This document shows, piece after piece, positions 1-10,104 of a stretch of 64,000 nt of DNA. Position 1 is the stretch's first letter. Each line of letters starts with the position of its first letter. The notes below the pieces were generated by a model, which saw nothing but the letters and a program-made list of their open reading frames with translations, made no database searches and was not told the DNA's origin. The position numbers and the translations under genes are program-made. The DNA is from Spodoptera frugiperda (lineage: Eukaryota; Arthropoda; Insecta; Lepidoptera; Noctuidae). Location: NCBI RefSeq assembly GCF_023101765.2, contig NC_064213.1:9114001-9178000 (forward strand). The letters run 5' to 3'.

Positions 1-858
1 CCCAGTTTCATCGGTTAGGTACTAAATTTAGTCTGGATTTGAGATAGCTAGGTTGAGCTCACCATTATTGATCGGGCCGCGCCTACGTGACTGAAATCTC
101 AACAGCCAGACGTCCTTATTATGACCGGACAATCATACTGAACTATCTACATATTTCATTATGAATGTATTATTTTATACAGAGGCGATATTAATGGAAT
201 ATTATGTCTGGCTATAAAAAACAAACAAGATAAGAGTTTAAACAAAAATAAAAGCTATTAGTTATCATAAAAATGTTTATGAAGTTCGTGTTTTTTTACC
301 TTCTTTGACCGTTTATACGTCAGTCGAAACATAAACAGTATTTTGTTTTGATTTCGGTTTGTTTATTTAAAAAGAAATAAGTGCTTTGTGTGCAAATCTT
401 CGAAATAACTATCTACATTTGAAGAGCAGTTTATAACTTACTGAAAGTATTTCAATGTTATGGAAAATATTCATGTGTTTTTCATGTAATATTGTTTAGT
501 ATGAATAGGATATATGGATAGAAGCGTAATGACCAATGTAACAATTAGTAATTTTAAACGGTTGGTTAAACAACGCAACTGTTGCTTTTTTCCGATTTGT
601 TAGAAAAGTGGTCATTGATGCAGTGTAGCATACTAATTAGCCTGTTATGTCCATGTATGTAGTATGTATGTAAGTACCTCACATACTCAGTTATTGTTAC
701 GGATGTGTGCCTACGTGTTCACAGTCAAGCAGTCAATCTATGAATTTAGAAACGTCTAACAGCCAGCTAACGTTAATTTAATAAACAAAACAAACGTGAC
801 TAACTGGTCGTATGATTATGTAAGCGCTGCGGCCATTAAATCGACTCGTTCGATTTTT
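1..858. other. AT-rich non-coding DNA, nothing recognised
   Basis: No exon, repeat family or RNA gene could be supported here. If the gamma-glutamyltransferase gene further right continues past the window edge, this is part of one of its introns. I searched the minus strand for the conserved GGT segment that should follow its second exon (a Gly-Gly-Ser-Ala-Val-Asp-Ala type motif) and did not find it. Confidence 0.4.
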
Positions 859-1098
859 CTACGCCGCAAAATGTATTGTGTAGGTGTGAGCAGATAATGC
901 GCGGGCAAGGCCAGCCACCTCGCGGTCTGCCGGCTCGCTCAAGGTTGTTTTTGTGTATAAACACGGCCAGGGATCGATAATGTGCCCGATCAACCGCCAG
1001 CGCGCAGCCAGCGGACGACCTCGCACACTACCGATGTTCCGTCTCAATAATAAACAAAGCGACACAAATCAAACCACAGAGTAATCTTAAACTATAAT

Positions 1099-1104
1099 TT
1101 TATT
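1099..1104 (-). terminator. Polyadenylation signal for the NUPR1-like transcript
   Basis: On the minus strand this is AATAAA, about 390 nt downstream of the NUPR1-like stop codon and about 175 nt downstream of the stop of the second small ORF. It is the first canonical hexamer in a suitable place, so the transcript probably runs from about 1785 to about 1080 and would contain both ORFs. Confidence 0.5.
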
Positions 1105-1277
1105 TGCCTTAAATTATTACAGTCCTTCAAGTACCTACCTTCGGAAAGATACAGAATCATAATAATCTAACTAGGAATAATAACACAGCAGTTGTGAGCT
1201 TTACAACAAGCTCAAATAATAATAAGAGTTGAGATCAGTGGTGGAACGGTGTTAGTCCAAGTGTCGGAGCTCGTCGC

Positions 1278-1472
1278 TCACCGGGGGCGCTGCGCCCTCG
1301 CTCTGCACCGTAGCCTGCTGGTGTGGTGTGCCAGGTAGAAGCCCTGCGTCAGCAGGAACCGCCTTGGATGCTCCATTGATCTCTGAGACGAGTAGCGGCC
1401 GGAGCTCTCCTCCGGTATCCGCCATAATGTCCTCCTTTCGCTCGGCATCTCGATAATCCGTTTGCTAGCCAT
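1278..1472 (-). CDS. Small basic ORF downstream of NUPR1-like gene (possible second cistron)
   Basis: A 64-residue ORF starting at the ATG at 1472 on the minus strand, 22 nt after the NUPR1-like stop and in the same predicted transcript. The ATG has a strong context (A at -3, G at +4, ATGGC). The protein begins MASKRIIEMPSERR and is Arg-rich, ending in RARAQRPR. No transmembrane segment or known domain is visible. Third codon positions are strongly G/C (roughly three quarters), unlike the AT-rich surroundings, which argues for selection on protein. A three-codon mini-ORF (ATG, Glu, His, stop) begins directly after the NUPR1-like TAA and lies between the two ORFs. I do not recognise the protein. 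It could be a true second cistron, a separately initiated short gene, or a chance ORF in a GC-rich 3' UTR. Confidence 0.45.
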   Translation of the reverse strand: MASKRIIEMPSERRTLWRIPEESSGRYSSQRSMEHPRRFLLTQGFYLAHHTSRLRCRARAQRPR

Positions 1473-1494
1473 AGTCTTCAAGTCAGTGCTCCAT

Positions 1495-1695
1495 TTAGTG
1501 TTTGTTTGACTTCTTGTTGTTCTCTGTGTTCATCAGCTTGGTGACGATCTTCCTGGAGTGGCCCGAGGGGTCGAAGTGGTTGGTGTGCTCGTTGACCTCC
1601 TTCTTGGTGCGCTGCTTGCCGCTGTGTCCAGAGAAGATGTGCTTGTCGTGGTCGAAGTTGTAGTAGTCGTACTCGTCAAAGAAGGCTTCGGACAT
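1495..1695 (-). CDS. Nupr1: NUPR1-like nuclear stress protein (p8 family)
   Basis: Single-exon, 66-residue intact ORF. The N-terminal third is acidic and aromatic (FFDEYDYYNFDHD). The C-terminal two thirds match the conserved NUPR1 core: a basic RTKKE patch, an N-H-F-x-P-S-G-H segment, then RKIVTKLMNTE followed by a Lys/Asn-rich tail. Vertebrate NUPR1 (about 82 residues) has the same order, with RTKRE, a Pro-Gly-Gly-His segment and RKLVTKLQNSE, so the insect protein is of normal length for the family minus an N-terminal extension. Family members are small, largely disordered, basic nuclear proteins induced by cell stress that act as transcription cofactors. That role is family knowledge, not visible here. 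The start codon has A at -3. A TATA box lies about 120 nt upstream. The gene sits on the same strand as, and apparently within an intron of, a gamma-glutamyltransferase gene. Confidence 0.87.
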   Translation of the reverse strand: MSEAFFDEYDYYNFDHDKHIFSGHSGKQRTKKEVNEHTNHFDPSGHSRKIVTKLMNTENNKKSNKH

Positions 1696-1782
1696 ATTTA
1701 CGTTTGGATATTAGTAAATAATGAAATCACAGGGAATTTTGTCGCAGTGACAACTGACAACGTTACTCAAGATTTTGTTTTC

Positions 1783-1850
1783 ACTGAATGTTGAATCGAA
1801 TAGCTGCGCGGCTCTTTTATAGGCTGCCAGCAACACGTCACTGACCGCAT
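1783..1850 (-). promoter_or_regulatory. Core promoter of the NUPR1-like gene (TATA box, initiator, CRE/UPRE-like site)
   Basis: On the minus strand TATAAAAG occupies 1821-1814. Arthropod-type initiators follow: TTCAAC with A at 1792 and TTCAGT with A at 1785, about 30-36 nt downstream. Just upstream of the TATA box (about 1832-1840) is TGACGTG, the core of CRE/UPRE-type bZIP sites. A CCAAT motif lies further upstream near 1880. A TATA-containing, bZIP-site-bearing promoter fits an inducible stress gene. The elements are seen; their use is inferred. Confidence 0.5.
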
Positions 1851-2012
1851 GCGCGTCGATAAAATTCTCGGCTCGTGATTGGTGCAAACGCCGGCTACGA
1901 CCCGGTTATGAAGGATGTTTTGTTTATTTATAGAAGTGTGATTGTGTGAGTAAGCCGGCTCGGGTAGTGATGCCGTGCTTAAATATGTATTTTCTACCGA
2001 ATATCGATTCAT

Positions 2013-3670
2013 GTATATTTTTCTCTTCGTTAATGTTGTGGAATATACTTAGGTTACTACGACATAAAAAGCTAGTTAGAATTTAGACTTTGCAATAATT
2101 TCGAACACTTTAACACGTTTTAATTTGGTAAATAATTAATTTAACAAGAAACGTGGGTGCGCTTTTTGAGTATTTCACTGTTAAAATGTTTAAAACAAGT
2201 TTAAGAAACAAGGCAAACAAACAATATTTTCCTTAACATTAAACAAAATAAAACATAATAAAATTAACGTATTTTGCATCAGATTTAGTAAAAACACGGG
2301 AAGTGAGAAGTGTGATGTCATTTTGTATACAGAGCTATTAAACATCAAAATATTTACCAATTTGGTAGAAAAACTACTACCTTCGCAACCCTGAATGCCG
2401 GCTCAATGTTATTATGTTTGTACCACGTATGTATTGTTCCAATATTGACTATTGTGTACACACCTATTAAATGTTAATCGTATTATCATGTAATAGTTAT
2501 AGACTATCGGTCAATACTCAATACAGTAGCGACACGTTATCAGCGAGCAAGCGATAATTCGGAACGTATTTGTAATATGTAGACAAGTAACGCCATCTAG
2601 TATCGAGTAGCGACATTTGTACTTTAGTGTGAGGCAGTTTTCTAGCAAGTTTTCTAAACATACTTGATTGACTAGATAAAACTAGAAATTTTAAATTATG
2701 TTATTTATGACTCAACGAATTTATTATTAATTTATGGGCAATCTTAATATGACCACTGTAAAGATACATTTTTATTGAAGTTTCATGTAGATACTTAGGT
2801 ATCTGTGATAGTAATTAGTCTATACCTACATGTAGACAGTTTTGGGTCTATGATAATAATATAGAAATCTTTCCCATTTCCATATTGCTTTTCTTATTTT
2901 CTAATAATGTTTATTAGTTTATGATTAAATATTTAATTGATCTTTAATTTTAAGAAAAACATAACTTGAACTGAATTAAAATTCTATTCACCTTGAAGTT
3001 TATGGAAGCGGTACAGTATTTAAAATTTAAATAATCTAGATTTCATTATTTTCTAGAGATAAACGAGCCTGTCTATCCAGACTTGGGCCAAATTTTTTAC
3101 AGAATGTTTTTGTGGGTTGTATTTTACTAAATACATTTTATTTAAAGCTTAATTTTATTTTTAACTAAGAAACGTAAAACGTCACAATCCTTATATGATT
3201 AAGATTTTTATTTATGTTGCAAACTTTGCGTTACCTACGCAGTGTTACACCACGATAAGACTAATGCAATACACGTACGAACATATTTGCGTGTATTGTG
3301 AAATCGCTAACTAGAAATACGCTTCAAATTATATTAGTTGACTGCCTTCCTATGATACTTATTTGTTTTTTTTTAAAGTCTACTACCTAAGTAGTTCATA
3401 AAGTAGGGACGTAGTTTATTGTTTAAATGTTTTTGTTGAAAGGTTTATTATTATGTTTTCTAGCTTGGAATTTGCCAAAAACATAATATAGCTTTGTTGA
3501 TTAATTAATTTTATTATCTTATAGTGTTCTATCCGAACACGATAAACGTTCTATATGTCTGAATAATTATTATGTAGGTACCTACTAAGGAAATTTGCTC
3601 GATTAGTGTCCTTATTTTTTTAACTCTTAAGAAATAAATAGTATATGGGTACTGGTGAAAAGTATAGACA
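2013..3670. other. AT-rich non-coding DNA between NUPR1-like gene and GGT exon
   Basis: About 1.65 kb with no supported exon or repeat. It follows the GGT exon on the minus strand and is best read as part of the GGT intron. Confidence 0.4.
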
Positions 3671-3675
3671 CTTAC

Positions 3676-4235
3676 CTGCCAATTTGTGAACATTGAGGAG
3701 CATCTGTGCAAACAGCAGCTTTCTTGAACACATGGAGACGGGAAGCCGAGGGTTTGAGAGGTGCAACTGGATCCGGAGGCTCCGCCGCCCTCCGTGATGC
3801 ATAGTCCGCACTCCCGATGAGGTATCCACTTAATGCTGATATGAAGACTAGGACTGCTAACGCTGCGAGTACTATTTTCGTCTTGAGTTTATATGGCCTG
3901 TAACAAAATTAAGATTGTAGTTACGCCATCTGTTATCGAATAGCAGCAACAACTTATTACTAGAAAACTCTTCGGATTTTTTTGTAAATAAGGACGGTAA
4001 TCGGAGGAAATGTAATTTCTGTATCAGGTATACGTAAAACAAGGTTTTGTTTCATTCATCGCTACAATATTACTCACTTCTCCGGGTAATCATCGTCATC
4101 ATGGCTAAAGTTGCCCTGGAATATGGCAAATCTATTGATAGGGGACACTAGGCGTATCGTGTCTATAGGGCTATCGTCACCATGGTTGCTTATAAAGTTC
4201 CTCCGATGCAGACCACTGCGTAAGGGATGCTTCAT
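3676..4235 (-). CDS. Gamma-glutamyltransferase / glutathione hydrolase, N-terminal exons 1B and 2 (partial)
   Basis: Two coding exons on the minus strand: 1B at 4235-4078 (ATG at 4235, donor GTGAGT) and exon 2 at 3897-3676 (acceptor TTACAG, donor GTAAG). Exon 1B encodes 52 codons of acidic cytosolic tail (starts MKHPLRSG, ends DDDDYPE) plus 2 nt. Exon 2 then gives basic KLKTK, a 20-residue hydrophobic anchor (IVLAALAVLVFISALSGYL), a Pro-rich stalk, and FKKAAVCTDAPQCSQIGR. That last stretch matches the start of the GGT catalytic region, where animal enzymes have xAAVAxDAxxCSxIGR. GGT is a type II membrane, self-cleaving enzyme that hydrolyses extracellular glutathione. The Gly-Gly-Ser-Ala-Val-Asp and catalytic Thr exons are absent from the window, so the gene must continue left past position 1 or be truncated. 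Exon phases (2, then 2) are consistent. Confidence 0.78.
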
Positions 4236-4991
4236 CGTGTTTGCAACACTGTTTCAAGAGTGACAGGTCGACTCCTGTTCAGCGGCACATAACAACATAA
4301 CCTAAACACTTCAGATCAGATTTCCACCACGAAACATGAACTAGGAACTTAGTAATTAAAAAGTTTCAACTCGTTTTTGTTTTATATTGGTACTTTGATG
4401 CGTAACACGGGTATTATAAAACGTTTGACGGCCTCAGTGACGTATCAGCGAGATGCCAGGTGATTACACCGTGAACTTGCTTGCGGGTACTGCGAAAATC
4501 GATAAGGCGAACAGCTGTTTTCAGTTCTTTCAGCCTTCGACACGTTAATTTGAAACAAAGATAGATGGCGATACAGTAGCTGTTATAAGTTTATGTTTTT
4601 TCTATTATTTCTTTTTATAGAAATCTATTAAAACTATTGTTATAACGCCTGATTATAATATAGTGTTGTAAATAGATAAGTGCTGCTTGAAAACTGTTTG
4701 CGCAGAATATATTGTCAGGCCGTTTTTTGATTTGGACCAGTTTATTTCAATTAAATATCTTTAGGGCACATTTTTATTAAAACAACGTGAAATATGACTA
4801 ATATAATTTAGATAAAATGGCATCTTATGAGATAGGTAGCATATAATAAGTACCTAATATTAATTAAATAATGAAGTTTCCAATTTAGGCAGTTAAAAAT
4901 TATCAATGGTAGTAAAGTAGGTATAGACCGAGTATTTCATAATGATTACAATAGCAATGAGTTTTTGTTTTGTTTTTAATGTTAACGTTAC

Positions 4992-5104
4992 CTGTTTGGG
5001 TCGGAGTCAGGCAGCCTGATGAGAACATGTTGCTTTTTCCTTCTGACATTTGGTTTCCCGGGCTTTTTCAACGAACTTTGTCTAAGTAACTGCTTGTCCG
5101 ACAT
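4992..5104 (-). CDS. Alternative first coding exon (1A) of the gamma-glutamyltransferase gene
   Basis: On the minus strand an ATG at 5104 opens 37 codons plus 2 nt, ending at donor GTAACG (exon end 4992). The peptide begins MSDKQLLRQSSLKK and is highly basic and hydrophilic, a plausible cytosolic tail. The exon ends in phase 2, the same as exon 1B, so it joins the shared exon at 3897 in frame (AG plus G gives Arg, then PYKLKTK) directly ahead of the membrane anchor. Exons 1A and 1B would therefore give enzymes that differ only in cytosolic N-terminus, driven by separate promoters. The coding nature is inferred from the open frame, splice donor and matching phase; no transcript evidence is available. 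Confidence 0.6.
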
Positions 5105-6045
5105 TTTTACTTCTATTTTAAAATGTACTGTCCTTTAAATAGTCCAGTAAACGATTTTATCTATCGCTTATTATGTCGAATAGTGTCATTTAGCTGATCA
5201 AGAGATGTGATTTATTATTATTACATAATGTGTTGAACGATTGCCAATTGTTAAAGCATGATTTAGTACAGGGATTAGGTAATCCTATGTAATGTATCTA
5301 TGGATAATATGTGCATTTTTCTACATTTGTAATAAATTGCCCTATTATAATTTTCTTTTTCGTGCATAACTCAAAGTTTCTTATGAATAAGTCTGCCAAC
5401 CGTAGCCCTGTCCAGTACATATAGTGTAATAAATATAACAATTATATATATAATCACTTTTAGCCTTTTAGATTCTTTTACACACGCCAGTCTTCCAGCT
5501 ACGTTTGCTACATAGAAATGACTTTCGAATATTATCAATTTCCCCCTCCTACACTTGGTTTATTAAAGTTTTGTTATCTTATATGACAAAAAAAATACGT
5601 GTCGAATATTTTTTCATTACCAGCTGACGCACTAATTAGATTTTTAATATTTTGATACCCTGTCATCGTCCCAATTGTAAAACAAAGTGTTATTATTTTA
5701 ACCTTTACCTATAATACCTAATAATTATTCAAAGAGTCATTTACCCAGTGTAAATCAGAGATTAATATCAGAATTAATACTTTTGTTCTAAACCGGAACA
5801 CCGCCCTTTGTTGTCCATATTTTGTTGTTTTCATATCGTGTCATAATTATATGACGCACAATTTTTCCTGACAGAGTATGATGTTATAGTGAGTTTTTGA
5901 TTGAAACCATTGATACATTTTTATTCACAACGGTTGTTTGGTCACTATCTCATCCGGGAGTAAGCGACGATTTAAATATTTTGAGCAGATATTGTCATTC
6001 TTCTATATTAAGTTGACTGGACTACCTCTTTAGTCGAGTGATCGA
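5105..6045. other. AT-rich non-coding DNA
   Basis: Upstream flank of the GGT gene. No supported exon. It would contain the promoter of exon 1A, but I cannot identify a convincing core promoter. Confidence 0.3.
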
Positions 6046-6048
6046 TTT

Positions 6049-6245
6049 TTTTTATGGTATAAGCCGCTAAACGATTAGACGGATCACCTGATGGTAAGCA
6101 ATCACCGCCACTCATGGGCACTTGAATCACCATTAGAAAAATTGAAAGCGCGTTGCCGGACTTTCGGGGGCAAGGAATTTAAGGGTATTTGGTGAAACGG
6201 GAATAGATTGGGAAGAAGGGTTATTGAGACAAATGGTCGAAAATC
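6049..6245 (+). repeat. Dispersed SINE-like repeat, family R3
   Basis: Begins near ATGGTATAAGCCG and contains CACCTGATGGTAAGCAATC and GCGTTGCCGG. The same order of words recurs at 12350-12660, 15482-15603 and, inverted, 20357-20540, so this is an interspersed family. No terminal structure was resolved. Confidence 0.65.
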
Positions 6246-6309
6246 TAGTAGCTATCAGAGCTACGAGGCTTAGTTTAAATTCCATAACGTACCGCATATA
6301 CACTAATCC

Positions 6310-7025
6310 TTTGTCAATTAAGTAATAGATTGTTTTAACAGTATCATATTTTTTCACCATTGTTTTTTGACATTATACGTACATAGTTATATGCCTATTT
6401 CAAATAAAATCTTCCTTACTTATGCTTATATGTAAGGTGTTTGTCTTGAATGTGACAATTATGGCGTGCCAACGTGCTAATGTCGACAGTGAGGCGATAA
6501 TAGCAATGTCAAGGATCGTACCTTTGGAACAAAAAATAAAATTACACTTTAAGAATGGTTAACACGTAAGGATGTACTTACATGTAAATCGATGTAAATA
6601 TTTGTTGAAACTGGTACTAAGCGTATGCTTAACCTCGTATATTTATACATGATACAACCCTCGTATATGTATATAAGGCACATTGTGGCTGCGTTCTGGG
6701 ATACATGCTGGATCACACGCTGATCCAAAATTTATGAAGGGTTAAATAAAGGATTCTTGTAGTTTATAAAGACTTTTCTGTAGGACTCTTTATAAAGCAA
6801 AACTATACATATATTAGGACACTTCAAAAATGAACTAAGTCCTTGATAAACTAAATGGTTGGCAACTGTACAACCACAGGATACACCTGGGTGCCATATT
6901 AGGATATGGAGATAATTGTTGTGCGTGTTGATAATAATAGTTATCAATATCAACGTAGTTGGTGGGATTTAAGAGGGCACTTCGTTATGGGATAGGGCAA
7001 CAAACGAGCAGACTGTTCATCGATA
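6310..7025. other. AT-rich non-coding DNA
   Basis: No gene or recognisable repeat seen. Confidence 0.3.
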
Positions 7026-7029
7026 GTAA

Positions 7030-7172
7030 GCATCACGTCCACCCGCCACACTAGAGGACGGCGAAATCCGACTCGAAAAGCAGGAGTAGGAACGGCATGG
7101 ATTTTAGTCAGTAAGAGTATGACACTCCCTCTCGCACAATGCGGGAGAAGCTATTGGATAATTTTCCCCAAA
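7030..7172 (+). repeat. R1-clade LINE 3'-tail fragment
   Basis: Reads CGACTCGAAAAGCAGGAG, then TTTTAGTCAGTAAGAGT, then a GGGAGAAG segment. This is the 3' UTR of the R1-clade element at 21.2-24.5 kb, here in plus orientation and 5'-truncated, with several mutations. Confidence 0.65.
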
Positions 7173-8420
7173 AAAGTGGTGCTACATTTTTTTAGAGACG
7201 GGCTATATAACTCGCATAATACATTTTATTATGATTTCAGAGATTATATTAACAGCTTGCTATCTATCCACATAGTTGGTTCTGCGATAAACTTTTGAAG
7301 TTTTGATTGATGCCAATATTTACATACAATATCACTTTTAGTTGAAGAGCCAGATAAATCTAAGTGGTTTTGAGATACGCTGATTCATTTGTTTTGATTG
7401 TTATAGTTTGGAAGTAAACAGCATTTACATGTGAAATTCAAACTGATTGCCAAGGTCGCCATGTTTGTTACGGTGAGCTACTTACGTAGAAGTAGTTTCT
7501 AGAGACGGTTTGATAAAAACACCGGCCGAACCTTTTCTACGAAAGATTAATTAAGTTACTTGGCAAGTTTTTTTATAGTTTTGTTTTTGGCTACTATTTC
7601 GTCTGGTGGTAAGTAAGCATGTAGCCACTAAGTGGTATAACACTAACACTATTTTTATGGAGATAAGTTGCGAACTCAACACATACTTAGTTAACATTTT
7701 TGTATAATTATAACTATTGACATTTTATCTGGTATTGCTAATAATAACGAATTAAACGGAATGAGCTTAAATAAAATCTTCCAGATCAAGATTTTGATTA
7801 TCAAAAATATCAAAACCGTATTCGTCGTCCACTGTAGGCCAATAATATGTTAGTATTATTATATTAATTTTATATTTTATTAAAGATATAAGTACCTATG
7901 TGCCAAACTCGTCCAGTAGAAGTTATAAACATTGTACATACATAAAATAATGCGTAATCTATTCATTACGCTTGACAAGTTATTTAAAATGTCGTAACTG
8001 TCACCTAGGTATTAATTGCAATATTTTAGCACTAGATAGATAAAGGCGAACACCTTTCTCATACACGTTCCGTAATACCTGACAGCTGATAGCTGACAAC
8101 TAGTTTTTGAAAATATTTTGAAATCGGGACCGATTTGTTCGTCTACTATCTAATTACTTAAGCCTTTCACTGCTAACAAAAACTGTTAAACATGGCTTCT
8201 AATGTGATTAAATAATATTGTGACATAAATATTATTAGATAGCATAATGTCTATCTTTCACATACTATATTTGATACCCTTCTTTGAATTTTCTATTCAT
8301 ATTAAAAAATACAAAACACATTTTCGATAAAATGTAAAATGTGTCAGGTTACAGATGTACAGCTCTAAATCTGTAAGCTTAAATTATACCCTAAGTTGCA
8401 TTGAAATACTACAGCTGTAT
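7173..8420. other. AT-rich non-coding DNA
   Basis: No gene, RNA gene or resolvable repeat seen. Confidence 0.3.
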
Positions 8421-8422
8421 CT

Positions 8423-8550
8423 CGTAACACGTAGTTCGTAGCGCGTAGTTCATATTGCGTAGCGCGTAGTTCATATTGCGTAGCGCGTAGATTTTAAACA
8501 ACAAGACGCTGCTACGCGCTACGGACTACGCGCTACGAACTACGATGCAG
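8423..8550. repeat. Hairpin of CGTAGCGCGTAG units
   Basis: Three direct units built on CGTAGCGCGTAGTTC (two of them followed by the spacer ATATTG) are followed after about 25 nt by their inverted counterpart CTACGCGCTACGGACTACG and then CGCTACGAACTACG. The whole can fold into a long GC-rich stem in AT-rich surroundings. Function unknown; possibly an old foldback element or small satellite. Confidence 0.6.
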
Positions 8551-9700
8551 CGAAATACGCAATGGAACTCAAGCGTATGTATTTATGAACAATATTTTAA
8601 TTTAATACTTTATTTCATCATCACGGAAATCTGAATAAGGAGGATTGTTATCATGACCACGTAGGGGAGTGAAATATTTTTGTTTGATAATTTATAAAGA
8701 CACGTTAACTAGTTTTATCGGACCACGTAATTAGTTATGTATATTGTCGAATCATCCGATTATTAATTTGATTTCCATCAAAGATTACATTTATTGATTC
8801 ATATTCTCATTTCGACACATTTTCACTTATTACTTTTTAGTGACAATAATTGTAAGCTAATATAATTTAATTACCCATAAAATAGGAGATCAATTTTATT
8901 TTCTTATGAATATAACAGAAAATCTAATAAGCAATACCTATCTTCTCATTATAAAATTTTGTTCGTACTAAAAGTTACAAATCTGGTTATAACATTTTAC
9001 AATTAGGAGTAGCTTGTGCTAACGTGTACCTAAGGACCTCGTTCTCATAGATAATGCTGCCAATCGCAAATCGTACTATACTTTCATTAATTAGTTCCTT
9101 GAGTGAATTACCCTAAGACCTTGAGTTTACCTCTTGACATTATCAGTGTGGAAATGAATAATGATAACCGTTATCAGATAATTAATCATTTGACTCCTCG
9201 TTCGGGTAAAACGGATAGATAATGAATTAGAAAAAAGTGCAAAGTCATGTTGTATTGTACAGCATTGCAGGTTTTAAACTTAGTTGACTAGATAAGTGCT
9301 TATATTTCATAAGCTGTAACATACAATTTCCAGGAACTTAAATTTTCCACGCCGCGATCAAAAGGAGCGTCTGATTGATCCGATACGTGACTATGAATGA
9401 TAAAGTTTAGATTATATTGATACATAATGCATTATGCATTATCAAAATATGTTTATAAATACCAGTTCTGGTAGGTTTCCGTTATCTAATAATCGTAAGT
9501 AGGTTTTTATCAAAGTAACTTTTGAAAATTGAACATATGCACACTGTCACATTACAGCAGCGAGACAGCTAATAGTTATGTATCATTACATTTAATATTC
9601 TTTAATTAGCTAGACAGAGGTATGCCAGGTACCAAAACAATAATCGAGTTGAATAACACGACAAAACTGACGAAACCGGGAATCGAATGATGAATACATG
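8551..9700. other. AT-rich non-coding DNA
   Basis: No gene or recognisable repeat seen. Confidence 0.3.
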
Positions 9701-9979
9701 CTTAATGATGATTTTCCACCAGAGATGTGCTATGTAGTTCCCTAATAGCTGTTATGGATAAGATCTCACAAGAATTTCAAAAAAGTTCCTCATATGACAT
9801 GATTCTAAACTCAATGGTAACAATACTTCGCCCCATAATGCATTTAGTTAAATTGAAATATGGGAGGAAGATGTTGATCCCCCATCTCCTCCTCTTACTA
9901 CCTCAATTGAGCCATTTTTCTTGGGACAACCAAATTGGGATGTTTCCTCAGTCAAAGATAATTACTTCCCTTAGGTATT

Positions 9980-10080
9980 ATGTAGGACTTAGATTTTTTT
10001 TTCTGATAACAGTCGGAACATTGCCGATCATCTGTTGTCATTCGGACGTCGACTTATGGGATACCCTCTATAATCATATA
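9980..10080 (+). repeat. Short repeat shared with the left flank of the 56.7-kb transposon
   Basis: The string TTGCCGATCATCTG followed shortly by CGTCGACTT recurs at about 56607-56645 with the same spacing. This marks an unclassified dispersed repeat. The surrounding open frame (9727-10104) has no recognisable domain, and I do not call it a gene. Confidence 0.4.
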
Positions 10081-10104
10081 TGTTGGGCTCATTACAATGA
10101 ATAA

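Noticed and set aside
859..1065. Minus-strand 68-codon open frame downstream of the NUPR1-like gene
   Set aside because: No domain, no clear signal; lies after the polyadenylation signal of the NUPR1-like transcript.
1558..1794. Plus-strand open frame (Val-rich)
   Set aside because: Antisense shadow of the NUPR1-like coding sequence and its leader.
3529..3829. Two minus-strand open frames overlapping the GGT exon
   Set aside because: Other frames of, or run-on from, the GGT exon at 3676-3897; the in-phase frame gives the GGT match.
9727..10104. 125-codon plus-strand open frame
   Set aside because: No recognisable domain; overlaps a short dispersed repeat. A proline-rich stretch in another frame (EDVDPPSPP) was noted, but no splice-consistent exon could be built.
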